Source: Chitinophaga niabensis (lineage in GTDB: Bacteria > Bacteroidota > Bacteroidia > Chitinophagales > Chitinophagaceae). Taken from it: DNA of 64,000 nucleotides. This document shows, piece by piece, positions 1 through 9,166 of the stretch (position 1 is its first letter; each line of letters begins with the position of its first letter). The stretch spans positions 1,922,001 to 1,986,000 of the forward strand of contig NZ_FSRA01000002.1 of the NCBI RefSeq assembly GCF_900129465.1, written 5' to 3'. The notes beneath the pieces are model-generated. The model was not told the origin of the DNA. It saw nothing but the letters and a program-made list of their open reading frames with translations, and searched no databases. The translations under genes and the position numbers were made by a program.

Positions 1-581
1 GTGATATAGATCTCATCTGCACTGGCCATGTATTTCCCTGCGCGGAATCCCAGTTTGCCGGTTTCCATGGCAGGCAGTACATGTAAACCCAGGATAGCCT
101 GTGGTTTAGGGTTTTCCAGGGCGCCATCTTTGATCATAAGGCTGGCACCGCCAGGATGTTTTTCTTCCCCTGGCTGGAATAATATTTTCACGGTACCCTC
201 AAATTCATCTTTCAGCTGTTGTAATATACGTGCGGCGCCGAGTACTACTGTTGTATGCACATCGTGGCCACAGGCATGCATTACGCCGGGATTCTTTGAT
301 TTATAGGGTACATCGTTTGCTTCTTCAATGGGCAGTGCATCAATATCGCCTCTTAAAGCAATGATCTTTTTGGAAGGGTTCTTTCCTTCGATCAGGGCTA
401 CCACTCCTGTTCCGGCTATGCCTGCTGTGTAAGGGATGCCATATTCATCCAGTTTGGCCTGGATGAACTTAGATGTTTCATATTCCTGGAAAGACAGTTC
501 GGGATGGGAGTGAAGGTGATGCCTGCAGGCTATCAGGTCAGGCGCATATTGCCTGGCCAGCGATTGTATCCGATTCTTCAT
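1..581 (-). CDS. M20-family amidohydrolase, 3' end outside window
   Basis: Partial gene: 193 codons are visible, read leftwards from the ATG at 581, and the frame is still open at base 1. The translation contains RGDIDALP, the metal-binding stretch MHACGHDVHTT, FQPGEEKHPGG and GLHVLP. These mark the M20D subfamily of zinc/manganese N-acyl-amino-acid or IAA-amino-acid hydrolases (HipO/ILR1 type), which cleave an acyl or aromatic group from an amino acid. No signal peptide is present, so it is probably cytosolic. Its start overlaps the stop of the upstream SPOR gene as ATGA, so the two are probably translationally coupled. The substrate cannot be read from the sequence. Confidence 0.9.
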   Translation of the reverse strand, partial: MKNRIQSLARQYAPDLIACRHHLHSHPELSFQEYETSKFIQAKLDEYGIPYTAGIAGTGVVALIEGKNPSKKIIALRGDIDALPIEEANDVPYKSKNPGVMHACGHDVHTTVVLGAARILQQLKDEFEGTVKILFQPGEEKHPGGASLMIKDGALENPKPQAILGLHVLPAMETGKLGFRAGKYMASADEIYI

Positions 582-1000
582 TCTAATTCTTTTTCCGGTG
601 ACACGTTGATGATAGCCGGTACTACAAATACGCCTCCTGAAAACTGGGTAGATAATTTATCCCTTAGTTCGGATGCTTCTTCACGGGATTTGAAATCCCC
701 TATGCGTACTTTGAAATAGGGTGCCTGGAAGTCCAGGTAAGTGCGGTATTCAGGGAACAGCTGCATCACTTTGGCTTTGGCCTCATTGGCATCGTTCCGT
801 TTGTTGCTGGAAAATACCTGTACGCGGAACCCGGGTTGGTTTCGGATGGCGAGGGTATTAATATAGATCTGTTTTTTGATCAGCACGTCTATGCGGCTGT
901 CCTTTGATACTTTAATGCTTCCTGCATTGGCGCTATCCTGTGCCCGTACGGTAACCGCGGCGAGCATCAAAAGAAATAAACAGCCTGTTCTATAGAGCAT
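578..1000 (-). CDS. SPOR-domain secreted protein
   Basis: A 140-residue protein with a Sec signal peptide (about residues 1-20, ending TVRAQ). A C-terminal SPOR-like domain (about 55-130) has the usual pattern: GFRVQVFSS near its start, then a YFKVRIGDF strand and a REEASELRDKL helix. SPOR domains bind denuded glycan strands of peptidoglycan at division sites, so a periplasmic wall-associated role is inferred. It lies 16 bp after deoC and overlaps the amidohydrolase gene by ATGA, so the three probably form one transcript. It lacks the membrane anchor of FtsN-type SPOR proteins. Confidence 0.85.
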   Translation of the reverse strand: MLYRTGCLFLLMLAAVTVRAQDSANAGSIKVSKDSRIDVLIKKQIYINTLAIRNQPGFRVQVFSSNKRNDANEAKAKVMQLFPEYRTYLDFQAPYFKVRIGDFKSREEASELRDKLSTQFSGGVFVVPAIINVSPEKELE

Positions 1001-1016
1001 ATATAAATCGTTTGTT

Positions 1017-1670
1017 TTAATGTGCCTGTTTCATGATCTCCACACTGGCGCTGGCCCCGATACGGGTGGCGCCGGCAGTTATCAGTTCCTGCGCAAAGGC
1101 AAAGGTACGAATCCCTCCCGAAGCCTTTATTTGAATATTCGCAGGTAAATGTTTACGCATTAATGCCACGGCTTCCACACTGGCCCCTTTTTCAGCATAC
1201 CCGGTGGACGTTTTAACGAAGTCCACCCCGTATTTTGCATATAATTCGCAGCATCTAATGATCTCTTCCTCCAATAATATGCCACTTTCAATAATCACCT
1301 TGATCACTTTCTGCTTATTACGGACCAGGGGCATAATAGTGCCGATCTCTTTTTCCACGTAACCCCAGTCCCCATTACGGATAGCCAGGATATTGGCCAC
1401 CATATCCAGCTCGTCTGCTTCGTCAATAATAGATAATACGCTTTCGGCCACTTTTGCCTCAATGGCGGAATAACCGAAAGGAAAACCTATTACGGTGGCC
1501 ACTTTGGTGGTGGTGTTGCCTACGAATGTTTTAGCGAGTTTAACGAAAGGAGGGGGAACGCAAACAGCTGCAAAATCGTATTCTACAGCTTCCATGCAGA
1601 GTTTTTTAATGTCCTCCAGGGTGGTAGTAGGTTTCAATACCGTATGGTCTATGTAGCGGTTTAATTTCAT
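1017..1670 (-). CDS. deoC: Deoxyribose-phosphate aldolase
   Basis: 217 residues, the normal length for bacterial class I DERA. It cleaves 2-deoxyribose-5-phosphate to glyceraldehyde-3-phosphate and acetaldehyde in deoxynucleoside salvage. Expected active-site residues are present: Asp89 in DELDMV, the Schiff-base Lys153 in FVKTSTGYAE, and Lys182 in IKASGGIRT, which also forms part of the phosphate site. The start MKLNRYIDHT matches the family N-terminus. It lies downstream of secA, with a candidate terminator hairpin between them, and heads the deoC-SPOR-amidohydrolase set. A purine nucleoside phosphorylase of the same salvage pathway is encoded elsewhere in the window (56160-56969). Confidence 0.96.
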   Translation of the reverse strand: MKLNRYIDHTVLKPTTTLEDIKKLCMEAVEYDFAAVCVPPPFVKLAKTFVGNTTTKVATVIGFPFGYSAIEAKVAESVLSIIDEADELDMVANILAIRNGDWGYVEKEIGTIMPLVRNKQKVIKVIIESGILLEEEIIRCCELYAKYGVDFVKTSTGYAEKGASVEAVALMRKHLPANIQIKASGGIRTFAFAQELITAGATRIGASASVEIMKQAH

Positions 1671-1692
1671 AGCGGGTTTTTCTTAAAACATA

Positions 1693-1725
1693 ACGGAGTT
1701 ACACAGATGACCTGGGTAACTCCGT
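1693..1725 (-). terminator. Candidate terminator after secA
   Basis: A perfect 10-bp inverted repeat (ACGGAGTTAC / GTAACTCCGT) with a 13-nt loop lies in the 95-bp gap after the secA stop. Read on the minus strand it is followed by TATGTTTTAAG, a weak U-tract. It would separate secA from deoC, though read-through is likely. Confidence 0.5.
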
Positions 1726-1765
1726 ATGCAATTATTGAAATATCGTGCAATTATTGCATGGTAAA

Positions 1766-4700
1766 TTAAGCGTCTTTACCGTGGCAGGCTTTGTACTTTT
1801 TACCGCTACCGCATGGGCAAGGATCGTTACGGCCTACTTTAGGTCCAACACGTACCGGTTCCGGACGGTGTTGTTCTTCTGCGGGTGCATACTCCTGTTC
1901 ACGGCGCTGCGGCTGTCCGCCGCCACCATTTTCAAACTCCTGGTGTGAAGCGCGCATGCGGCTCATATCGGTTTTTTGCTCATGGCCTTCAGTGATCTCA
2001 TCTTCTCCCTGGCTGCCGGGGATACCAGCTTTACAAAGGAAGGCTACGATCTCTTTACTGTTTTCGGCGCTCATTTGTTTGAACAACTGGAAGGCTTCGA
2101 ACTTGTAGATCAGCAAGGGATCTTTTTGTTCGTATACGGCACTTTGTACTGATTGTTTCAGATCATCCATCGCACGGAGGTGTTCCTTCCAGGCGTCGTC
2201 TATCAATGCCAGTGTAATGCTGCGTTCCAGGGCTGCTACGGTTTCGCGGCCTTGTGTTTCCACTACTTTCTTCAGTGGTGCCAGCACGTTGATGCCTTTT
2301 TTACCATCTGTGAACGGAATGGAGATATTTTCGATGTGCTGGCCTTGTTCCTCGTAGATCTTTTTGATCACGGGGAGGGTGCCATGCATCACTTCTGTTG
2401 TTCTGCGGTGATAGTTGCTGGTAGCTTCTGAGTAGAGCTTCTCAGCAATTTCCTGAACATTGCCTTTAGCCAGTTCGTCCTGTGTAATGGAGGTATCTAC
2501 TGCAAAGTTCAGGATCACATCCAGCTTAAATGTTTCGTAGTCGCCGGTTTCACGATGGGTGTTCACCAGGTTCTCTGCTACTTCATAGAAAGCATTATCG
2601 ATGTCGATGGACAATCTTTCTCCTAAAAGGGCGTGGTTACGTTTGGAATAGATCACGGTACGTTGCTTGTTCATCACGTCATCATATTCCAGGAGGCGTT
2701 TCCGGATGCCGAAGTTATTTTCTTCTACCTTCTTCTGTGCTCTTTCAATAGAACGGGTGATCATGCTGTGCTGGATCACTTCTCCTTCTTTATAGCCCAT
2801 TCTGTCCATCAGCGAAGCGATACGGTCTGAACCGAACATACGCATCAGGTCATCTTCCAGTGATACAAAGAATTGAGAAGTACCGGGATCTCCCTGGCGG
2901 CCTGCACGACCACGTAACTGACGGTCAACACGACGGCTTTCGTGACGTTCTGTACCAATGATGGCCAAACCGCCGGCTTCTTTTACACCAGGCCCGAGCT
3001 TAATGTCTGTACCACGACCGGCCATGTTGGTAGCGATGGTCACAGCTCCGGCCAAACCAGCTTCTGCAACGATCTGTGCTTCCCGTGCGTGCTGTTTGGC
3101 GTTCAATACATTGTGAGGGATCTTTTCGAAGGTGAGCATTTTACCCAGCAGCTCAGATACTTCCACGGAGGTAGTACCTACGAGTACGGGGCGTCCTGCA
3201 TTTTGTAAACCTTTGATCTCTTCTATAACAGCTTTGTATTTGTCTCTTTTGGTCTTATACACGAGGTCTTCCGCATCTTTACGTGTAATGGGGAGGTTGG
3301 TGGGGATGGTCACTACATCCAGTTTGTAGATCTCCCAGAACTCGCCGGCTTCTGTTGTAGCAGTACCGGTCATACCGGCCAGCTTGTGATACATCCGGAA
3401 GTAGTTCTGCAGGGTGATGGTAGCGAAGGTTTGTGTAGCGGCTTCCACCTTTACATTTTCCTTGGCTTCGATGGCCTGGTGCAAACCGTCTGAATAACGG
3501 CGGCCATCCAGGATACGGCCTGTCTGTTCATCTACGATCTTCACTTTTCCGTCCATTACCACATACTCTACGTCTTTATCAAATAAAGTGTAGGCTTTCA
3601 GTAATTGTTGTACGGAGTGGATACGTTCAGATTTGATGGCGAAGTCCTGCAACAGCTGATCTTTCCTTTGCAGTCTTTCTTCTGCGGAGAGTTCCAGCTT
3701 TTCCAGTTCTGCTATTTCAGAGCCAACATCAGGCATGAGGAAGAAGTTTGGATCTTCTCCGGCACCGGTGATGAGGGCAATCCCTTTTTCGGTAAGGTCT
3801 ACACTGTTGTTCTTTTCTTCAATGTGGAAGTAGAGTCCTTCATCCACTTTGGGCATTTCCCGTTGTTGGTCCGCGATATAATAGTTCTCTGCTTTTTGTT
3901 GCAGCACTTTGATACCGGGCTCACTTAAATATTTGATGGTTGCGCTGTTCTTGGGAAGACCGCGCCAGGCACGCATCAGGGCAAGACCACCGGTCTTAGG
4001 ATCGTCTTTACCTTCAGCGATGAGTTTCTTAGCTTCTATCAGGCTGGCATTCACCACTTTCCTTTGTTCTTCCACCAGGCGTTGGATGCGTGGTTTCAAA
4101 GCATGGAATTCCTGTTCATCCCCACGGGGGATAGGACCGGAAATGATCAATGGGGTACGCGCATCGTCAATTAATACGCTATCCACCTCATCCACCATGG
4201 CAAAATGGTGTTTGCGTTGCACCATTTCCTCAGGGCTGTGTACCATGTTATCGCGGAGGTAGTCAAAACCGAATTCGTTATTGGTACCGTAGGTGATATC
4301 TGCCTGGTAGGCCGCGCGGCGTTCAGCAGAATGTGGCTGGTGTTTATCTATACAATCAACGGTGATACCGAGGAACTCAAAGAGGGGGCCGTTCCACTCA
4401 GAGTCACGGCGGGCGAGGTAATCGTTCACGGTAACAATGTGAACACCTTCACCGGCGAGGGCATTCAGGTAAGCGGGGAGGGTAGAAACGAGGGTTTTAC
4501 CTTCACCTGTGGCCATTTCGGCAATTTTACCGGAGTGCAGTACATTACCACCTATCAGCTGTACATCATAGTGTACCATGTTCCAGGTCACTTCAGTTCC
4601 GCCGGCAATCCAGGCGTTTTTCCAGGTCACTTTGTCACCTTCAATGGTCACATAGTCCTTTTTTACAGCCAGCTGGCGGTCGAGGTCAGTGGCTTTGGCA

Positions 4701-5086
4701 GTGATGGCACCGTTGGCCTCTTTCAGGCGGCGGGCAGTTTCTTTTACAACGGCAAACGCTTCAGGAAGGATTTGTTTGAGGACCTCTTCGATCTTTTTAT
4801 CTCTTTCCTTGATCAGTTTATCTATTTCGCTATAGGTGATATCTTTTGTATTTACATCCTCCTCACTTTCAGCAGCAGCTTTTTTAGCGGCAATCTCTTT
4901 ATCCGTTTCGGCCAGGTGAGCTTTAATACGGGCGCGGAAATCCTGCGTTTTTGCGCGCAGTTCATCAATGTTAAGCTGGGAAAGTCTATCGTACTCCTCG
5001 TTGATCTGCTTCACTACGGGAACGATCAGTTTGATATCCCGATCAGACTTGTTTCCACCAAAAAGCTTTGTTAAAAAACCTAGCAT
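1766..5086 (-). CDS. secA: Preprotein translocase ATPase SecA
   Basis: SecA drives post-translational export through SecYEG. The 1106 residues include Walker A ([10 protein letters not shown]), Walker B ([12 protein letters not shown]), helicase motifs [11 protein letters not shown] and [14 protein letters not shown], and a C-terminal zinc/SecB-binding tail [14 protein letters not shown]. It is about 200 residues longer than the E. coli or B. subtilis proteins. Much of the extra length is an insertion around residues 330-440 in the preprotein-crosslinking region, as is common in Bacteroidota SecA, plus an acidic/Gln-rich linker before the zinc tail. It stands alone, with 322 bp upstream. Heavy secretion traffic in the window (SusCD, lipoproteins) depends on it. 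Confidence 0.98.
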   Translation of the reverse strand: MLGFLTKLFGGNKSDRDIKLIVPVVKQINEEYDRLSQLNIDELRAKTQDFRARIKAHLAETDKEIAAKKAAAESEEDVNTKDITYSEIDKLIKERDKKIEEVLKQILPEAFAVVKETARRLKEANGAITAKATDLDRQLAVKKDYVTIEGDKVTWKNAWIAGGTEVTWNMVHYDVQLIGGNVLHSGKIAEMATGEGKTLVSTLPAYLNALAGEGVHIVTVNDYLARRDSEWNGPLFEFLGITVDCIDKHQPHSAERRAAYQADITYGTNNEFGFDYLRDNMVHSPEEMVQRKHHFAMVDEVDSVLIDDARTPLIISGPIPRGDEQEFHALKPRIQRLVEEQRKVVNASLIEAKKLIAEGKDDPKTGGLALMRAWRGLPKNSATIKYLSEPGIKVLQQKAENYYIADQQREMPKVDEGLYFHIEEKNNSVDLTEKGIALITGAGEDPNFFLMPDVGSEIAELEKLELSAEERLQRKDQLLQDFAIKSERIHSVQQLLKAYTLFDKDVEYVVMDGKVKIVDEQTGRILDGRRYSDGLHQAIEAKENVKVEAATQTFATITLQNYFRMYHKLAGMTGTATTEAGEFWEIYKLDVVTIPTNLPITRKDAEDLVYKTKRDKYKAVIEEIKGLQNAGRPVLVGTTSVEVSELLGKMLTFEKIPHNVLNAKQHAREAQIVAEAGLAGAVTIATNMAGRGTDIKLGPGVKEAGGLAIIGTERHESRRVDRQLRGRAGRQGDPGTSQFFVSLEDDLMRMFGSDRIASLMDRMGYKEGEVIQHSMITRSIERAQKKVEENNFGIRKRLLEYDDVMNKQRTVIYSKRNHALLGERLSIDIDNAFYEVAENLVNTHRETGDYETFKLDVILNFAVDTSITQDELAKGNVQEIAEKLYSEATSNYHRRTTEVMHGTLPVIKKIYEEQGQHIENISIPFTDGKKGINVLAPLKKVVETQGRETVAALERSITLALIDDAWKEHLRAMDDLKQSVQSAVYEQKDPLLIYKFEAFQLFKQMSAENSKEIVAFLCKAGIPGSQGEDEITEGHEQKTDMSRMRASHQEFENGGGGQPQRREQEYAPAEEQHRPEPVRVGPKVGRNDPCPCGSGKKYKACHGKDA

Positions 5087-5408
5087 GTTAAAAATTTCGA
5101 TTTCGTATAAAAAAATATAACCTCACACAGGTAGGCCTGTATAGGGAAAATATAGACAAATATTAAGCCCGGACAAAGGGTTGTGCCAAGGTGGCAGTAA
5201 TATATTCCTTTTTTCCGAGGCTCGTAAAATTAGGGATTTTTAGGGGAAAACCTCGAAAAATGAGGTCGGGATGCGGTTTTATAGCAGTTTAAACGGAAAA
5301 ATAACAAAGGCCGCCCAAAAGGGCAGCCTCGTTCACAGGGTTTCATCTAATCTAGATCGTAAATGGTTGGTTCGGGATCTTACAAAAAAGAGTAACATCT
5401 ATATATTA
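5087..5408. other. Intergenic region between secA and a lipoprotein operon
   Basis: 322 bp with no coding potential that I accept. The secA-proximal half is AT-rich and should carry the secA promoter; it contains a small inverted repeat ACAGG-TAGG-CCTGT at 5127-5140. I could not place a clear TTTG/TAnnTTTG promoter pair. The far half holds the terminator of the 5409-12523 genes, listed separately. Confidence 0.6.
5295..5328 (-). terminator. Intrinsic terminator of the FecIR-linked uptake operon
   Basis: On the minus strand GGCTGCCC-TTTT-GGGCGGCC forms an 8-bp stem (one G-U pair) followed by TTTGTTATTTTT. It lies about 80 bp after the stop of the PKD-like lipoprotein gene. Nearly the same stem is used again at 23510-23530. 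Confidence 0.75.
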
Positions 5409-6908
5409 TCACCTTGTGCGATATTCCATGTCTATTATTTTTCCAAAACCGGTATAAGATTTATACAGCTGGAAGGGTTCGTTGCGGGGCGGCATTGTGT
5501 AAACCCTCAATTTCCCGTTGTTGCCTGAAGGGCCGGCGGGATCATAAGATCCCACAATAAGGCCGTTTGTAATGTCTTTATACTTGGTAGCGCCTAAATT
5601 GAGCACTTTCAGTTTGCTGATCACTTCCGTTCCCAGGTCTGCCATCAGGTGATGGGTATTATAGTTGATGTCATATTCATATATCTTACTGCCCACAGCG
5701 TATAATACATAGCCCAGTTCATGGCCCACTGCAAAATGCTGTGCATGGGCAATATCTCCGGTACTTTGATCTATTTTGGTGAACTGGTTCTGGCGGAATA
5801 CGCTGGGGTATCCGTCAACAGCCATACGGAACAGGTAATATACTGGCTGCCCCGGATCTTTAAGGATAGTGAAGATATCGTTAAGGTTAAAAGTGGCGTT
5901 CTGCATGTATACCAGGTCTTTTCCTGTTTTATAACTGAGCAGCGCATTGGAAGGGGTGGGGATGGAATCCACACCTGCGTCTTTAGAGCCATCCAGCCTT
6001 ACAAACCATCTTCTTTCCACATCATAGAATACCATCCAGTTAGAGAGCGAGCTATTGGCCTTACCGATGAAGGGGGCGAGTTTAACAGGCGTATTTACAC
6101 CCGCCATTTTATTTTGCGGAAGACCATATCCCAGCCCGGAAACAGGATATTGCACATATAACTGATCATCTGACATCATGCAATACGTGCCGTAGGCAAC
6201 ATCCATCAGCCTTGGTGCAAAACCAGCGGGTGGCGGGCCCAGCATTTCATAACGGATAGCCCCTGTGGTTTGCCAGGTAAAATCATCGGCACTTAATTTA
6301 TTTGCGCCATCGTCTGTCAGAAAATAGAGGGCGGTTTTGGCTTTGAAGGGATCATTCATCAGTTTGATGGCACGGGGTCCTTTTTGAGATGCAAGGCCCG
6401 AGTTCGTAAATGTCAGCAGGTCTGTGATCAGGGTTTCTCCGATCGGTGCCGGTAATACACTTACCATATCTATCCTTGCCATACCATTCACATTACTTAA
6501 TACCAGCCAGCCTTCATAGACTTTAGATTGTATGGTAAGCCTGAATTCAGTTTTGTATTGTACGCCGGTGGAGTTATCTCTCACCCGTAACCACGCTTTG
6601 TATTTCCCTACTTTGGCTGTGACCTCATATTCCAGGTCCCTTGTAGTAGCGATCAGCTTATTATTGTTTTCGCTGATGTCGTCGAGGAAAAAAATGATCC
6701 ATTCATATGAATACCTGCCAGTGTCAGCTTTATCCAATAAGAAGTCCAGCCTGGGTTTGATACGTAGTGTATCCTTGAACGTCATGGTGTATTGAGGGGC
6801 GATATTACTGATGGCAATATCGTTGATCTCTTTATAGGTATAATTTCCGAGATCTTTGTAACAGCCTGCTATAAGCGTGGCTGCTAAAATGAAAAATATT
6901 TTCTTCAT
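5409..6908 (-). CDS. PKD-like family surface lipoprotein
   Basis: 499 residues with a lipoprotein signal (lipobox AGC, Cys16), so probably outer-membrane anchored. An N-terminal immunoglobulin/PKD-like domain (about 30-130) contains YSYEWIIFFLDD and KVGKYKAWLRVRD, followed by a region that may form a propeller-like beta fold (repeating VYYLFRMAVDG-type strands). It resembles the PKD-like lipoproteins found after SusD in Bacteroidota uptake loci. A role in binding a glycan or peptide at the cell surface is inferred. It is last in the operon, 19 bp after the DUF4843 gene and just before a terminator. No catalytic motif is recognised. Confidence 0.75.
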   Translation of the reverse strand: MKKIFFILAATLIAGCYKDLGNYTYKEINDIAISNIAPQYTMTFKDTLRIKPRLDFLLDKADTGRYSYEWIIFFLDDISENNNKLIATTRDLEYEVTAKVGKYKAWLRVRDNSTGVQYKTEFRLTIQSKVYEGWLVLSNVNGMARIDMVSVLPAPIGETLITDLLTFTNSGLASQKGPRAIKLMNDPFKAKTALYFLTDDGANKLSADDFTWQTTGAIRYEMLGPPPAGFAPRLMDVAYGTYCMMSDDQLYVQYPVSGLGYGLPQNKMAGVNTPVKLAPFIGKANSSLSNWMVFYDVERRWFVRLDGSKDAGVDSIPTPSNALLSYKTGKDLVYMQNATFNLNDIFTILKDPGQPVYYLFRMAVDGYPSVFRQNQFTKIDQSTGDIAHAQHFAVGHELGYVLYAVGSKIYEYDINYNTHHLMADLGTEVISKLKVLNLGATKYKDITNGLIVGSYDPAGPSGNNGKLRVYTMPPRNEPFQLYKSYTGFGKIIDMEYRTR

Positions 6909-6927
6909 AGTTAATTTTTAAAAATGA

Positions 6928-7683
6928 TCAGAGTCCGTCTCCCATTTTCATTACGGAGCCATCTTCTTCATACACGATCCTGCCTGCTGCGGCTTCATCT
7001 GCGAGATAGTTTTTCATGAAGTTGCCGTAATATTTTACCGTACCTACAGAGATGGTATTGTTCAGGGTAGCTACCGGAATATCCAGCAACTGGCAGAGCA
7101 GTACGTACTTTTTCCGTGAATAGGGCCCCAGGTAACCATCCAGCCAGTATTTAGGCCTTGCCAGGGCATCGTCTACAAGAATGGTGTGAACAGTAGCACT
7201 GATGTATTTTTTGGTATCCGGAACATAGAGTTGGGGCAGATCTGTTTTGAAATTTTCATTTTCCAGTAACTGAATGCAGAGGGCAAATGTTTTCACCTGC
7301 ATATCCCGGTGTTTCAGGAATTTTACGGGTAACAGTACCGATGCTTTTCCCGCCGGTACAATAGCCGTTGTGGGGAATGCTTCATAGTGGATACCTGCCT
7401 TTGCTGCATTGGCGGAAGTATCGATCACTTTGATGCTGAACTGCCTGTCTTTTGGAACAGTATCTCCTTTCACCCTGATAGAGAGCGCGAAAATGCTGTC
7501 TGTTTTTTCAGGATGATAAGCAAAGGTGAGAACGGATGTATCTACCCGTACATAAACACCTGCTGTGGGTTCGTTGTATACTTCAAAATAAATGCCGGCG
7601 GTACCACTGTAAAGCGGGATCTCAGACCGTTGACAGGAAGCTGTTAAAAAGAGCAGGATATAAAGAATGATTTTTTTCATCAC
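6928..7683 (-). CDS. DUF4843-type lipoprotein
   Basis: 251 residues with a lipoprotein signal (lipobox TASC, Cys17). The N-terminal part (GTAGIYFEVYNEP) and the long beta-strand body resemble DUF4843 lipoproteins, which occur almost only next to SusC/SusD pairs in Bacteroidota. Beta-sandwich strands with VKGDTVPKDRQFSIKV and the C-terminal LLCQLLDIP region agree with this. It lies 17 bp after susD and is followed closely by the PKD-like lipoprotein. A surface accessory of the SusCD transporter is the likely role; the ligand is unknown. Confidence 0.75.
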   Translation of the reverse strand: MMKKIILYILLFLTASCQRSEIPLYSGTAGIYFEVYNEPTAGVYVRVDTSVLTFAYHPEKTDSIFALSIRVKGDTVPKDRQFSIKVIDTSANAAKAGIHYEAFPTTAIVPAGKASVLLPVKFLKHRDMQVKTFALCIQLLENENFKTDLPQLYVPDTKKYISATVHTILVDDALARPKYWLDGYLGPYSRKKYVLLCQLLDIPVATLNNTISVGTVKYYGNFMKNYLADEAAAGRIVYEEDGSVMKMGDGL

Positions 7684-7700
7684 TGTTAGTTTTGGTTGTG

Positions 7701-9149
7701 TTAATCTCTGTAGCGGATCTCATCGTCCGGTAGTGGCGGGCAGTATTTACCTGCCGTCATAGCTACATTTGCCGTGCTGCTGTTACCGGATGGAATGGAA
7801 GTTGTGTTCAGGCGTTTGTAGTAAAAGAAGAGTTGTCCTTCTCCATAAAACTCCCGTTTATATTCATTCCTTATTTCCGTAGCAATCACTGCGGTGAGCG
7901 GTACGTCTAACAATCCGCGGTTCTTTCGAACGGTGTTGAGATATCCGAAAGCCAGTGTTTTATCTGTTTCTGTTTCTGCCGCGATGTAATACATTTCGCT
8001 GATACGGATCAATGGAATGATATTGCGGTAGAGGGAATCTTTATGCTCTATATCGGAGAACTTAAAGAAGCAGCGGTAGTCTTTGATACCGTTACCGGGA
8101 ATAGCCCATATAGCCACATTATTCCGATAATCTGCCGTGTTATTATTTTCGTAAGTGGCAGTTAATCTTGCCGGCAATGGTGCTAAGATATTCCGGGCTT
8201 CCAGAACTGGATCGAAGTAATTCTTTTGTTTATCTGCCAGTTTAATATCATGCAGGCCAAAGAGTATTTCTGTGTGGAAGATGCGATTGGGGTTGATCTT
8301 ATTGGTGAGGATGTAATCTTTGTTGATCCAGGGGAACCTTCCTTCCTGTGCGGCAATCACTGTTTTAGCATTTTCCAGTGCAGCTGCTTTGTTCCTGCGG
8401 TATAGGTGTACCCTTGCCTTCATGGCAATGGCGGCATAGTAGTTCATACGCAGGGTACGGAAGCGCCAGAACTGAGAACCGCCATCCGGGTTCCCGGAGA
8501 ACATGGGGCCGCCTGTTATGATGGGGTCTTTGCGCAGATACAATTCAGCGGAATCAAGGTCTTTCAGTACTTTATCTATCACTATATTGGCGGGCAATAA
8601 TTCCTGGAATTTAGAGGTGAAATCGTCTACATAAGGAATGCTTTTTTTGAGTGAATCCACTGCGTAAATGGGGCCAAAGAGACGTAATATATCAAAATGG
8701 AGGAAAGCACGGAGGGCAAAGGATTCGCCTTTTACATTACTATAGTTGTCTGCATTGCTGAAGATATGTTTATGGTCATCGATCACAGCGAGGATCTTAT
8801 TCACATTGGCAATCCTTGTATAGTTGCCGCGCCAGGCCATCGCGATCCTGGCTTTGGCAGAGTCATGCGTGAAGTTGTAGTTATTGATGGCCTGGAGCCT
8901 GTGATCTGATAAGATGTTGTATTGCTGCCCCAATACCTCTATCATTTCCATGCTCATCTGGCCGCCATAAGTATCTTTCAGGTTCATGTCCAGGTAAACG
9001 GAATTCAATGCATTGTAGAAACCCTGTTCGGTATCAAATAGTTTCTGTTCGGATACCTTATCCCGCGGTTGCACACTCAGCCATTTTTTGCAGGAGGTGG
9101 CGGAGAACAATGCTGCCAGCAGGATGGTATAAAGAAGATGTTTTTTCAT
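7701..9149 (-). CDS. SusD/RagB-family nutrient-binding lipoprotein
   Basis: 482 residues with a lipobox (TSC, Cys20). SusD-like N-terminal region LSVQPRDKVSEQKLFDTEQG is followed by helical TPR-like segments, including GESFALRAFLHFDILRLFGP, the conserved signature of the family. The C-terminal part contains RISEMYYIAAE and EYKREFYGEGQLFFYYKRL. SusD proteins form a hinged lid on the partner SusC barrel and capture oligosaccharide or peptide ligands. The gene follows its SusC partner by 17 bp. The length is slightly below the usual 500-600 residues but the fold landmarks are complete. Confidence 0.93.
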   Translation of the reverse strand: MKKHLLYTILLAALFSATSCKKWLSVQPRDKVSEQKLFDTEQGFYNALNSVYLDMNLKDTYGGQMSMEMIEVLGQQYNILSDHRLQAINNYNFTHDSAKARIAMAWRGNYTRIANVNKILAVIDDHKHIFSNADNYSNVKGESFALRAFLHFDILRLFGPIYAVDSLKKSIPYVDDFTSKFQELLPANIVIDKVLKDLDSAELYLRKDPIITGGPMFSGNPDGGSQFWRFRTLRMNYYAAIAMKARVHLYRRNKAAALENAKTVIAAQEGRFPWINKDYILTNKINPNRIFHTEILFGLHDIKLADKQKNYFDPVLEARNILAPLPARLTATYENNNTADYRNNVAIWAIPGNGIKDYRCFFKFSDIEHKDSLYRNIIPLIRISEMYYIAAETETDKTLAFGYLNTVRKNRGLLDVPLTAVIATEIRNEYKREFYGEGQLFFYYKRLNTTSIPSGNSSTANVAMTAGKYCPPLPDDEIRYRD

Positions 9150-9166
9150 TTTTTTTAGATTGTTGA

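Noticed and set aside
1727-1758. Short direct repeat TGCAATTATTG after secA
   Set aside because: Two copies only, AT-rich and within a gap; probably chance.
4205-5074. Plus-strand ORF of 289 codons opposite secA
   Set aside because: It is a mirror frame of the SecA N-terminal region, rich in Phe and Gly, with no family features.
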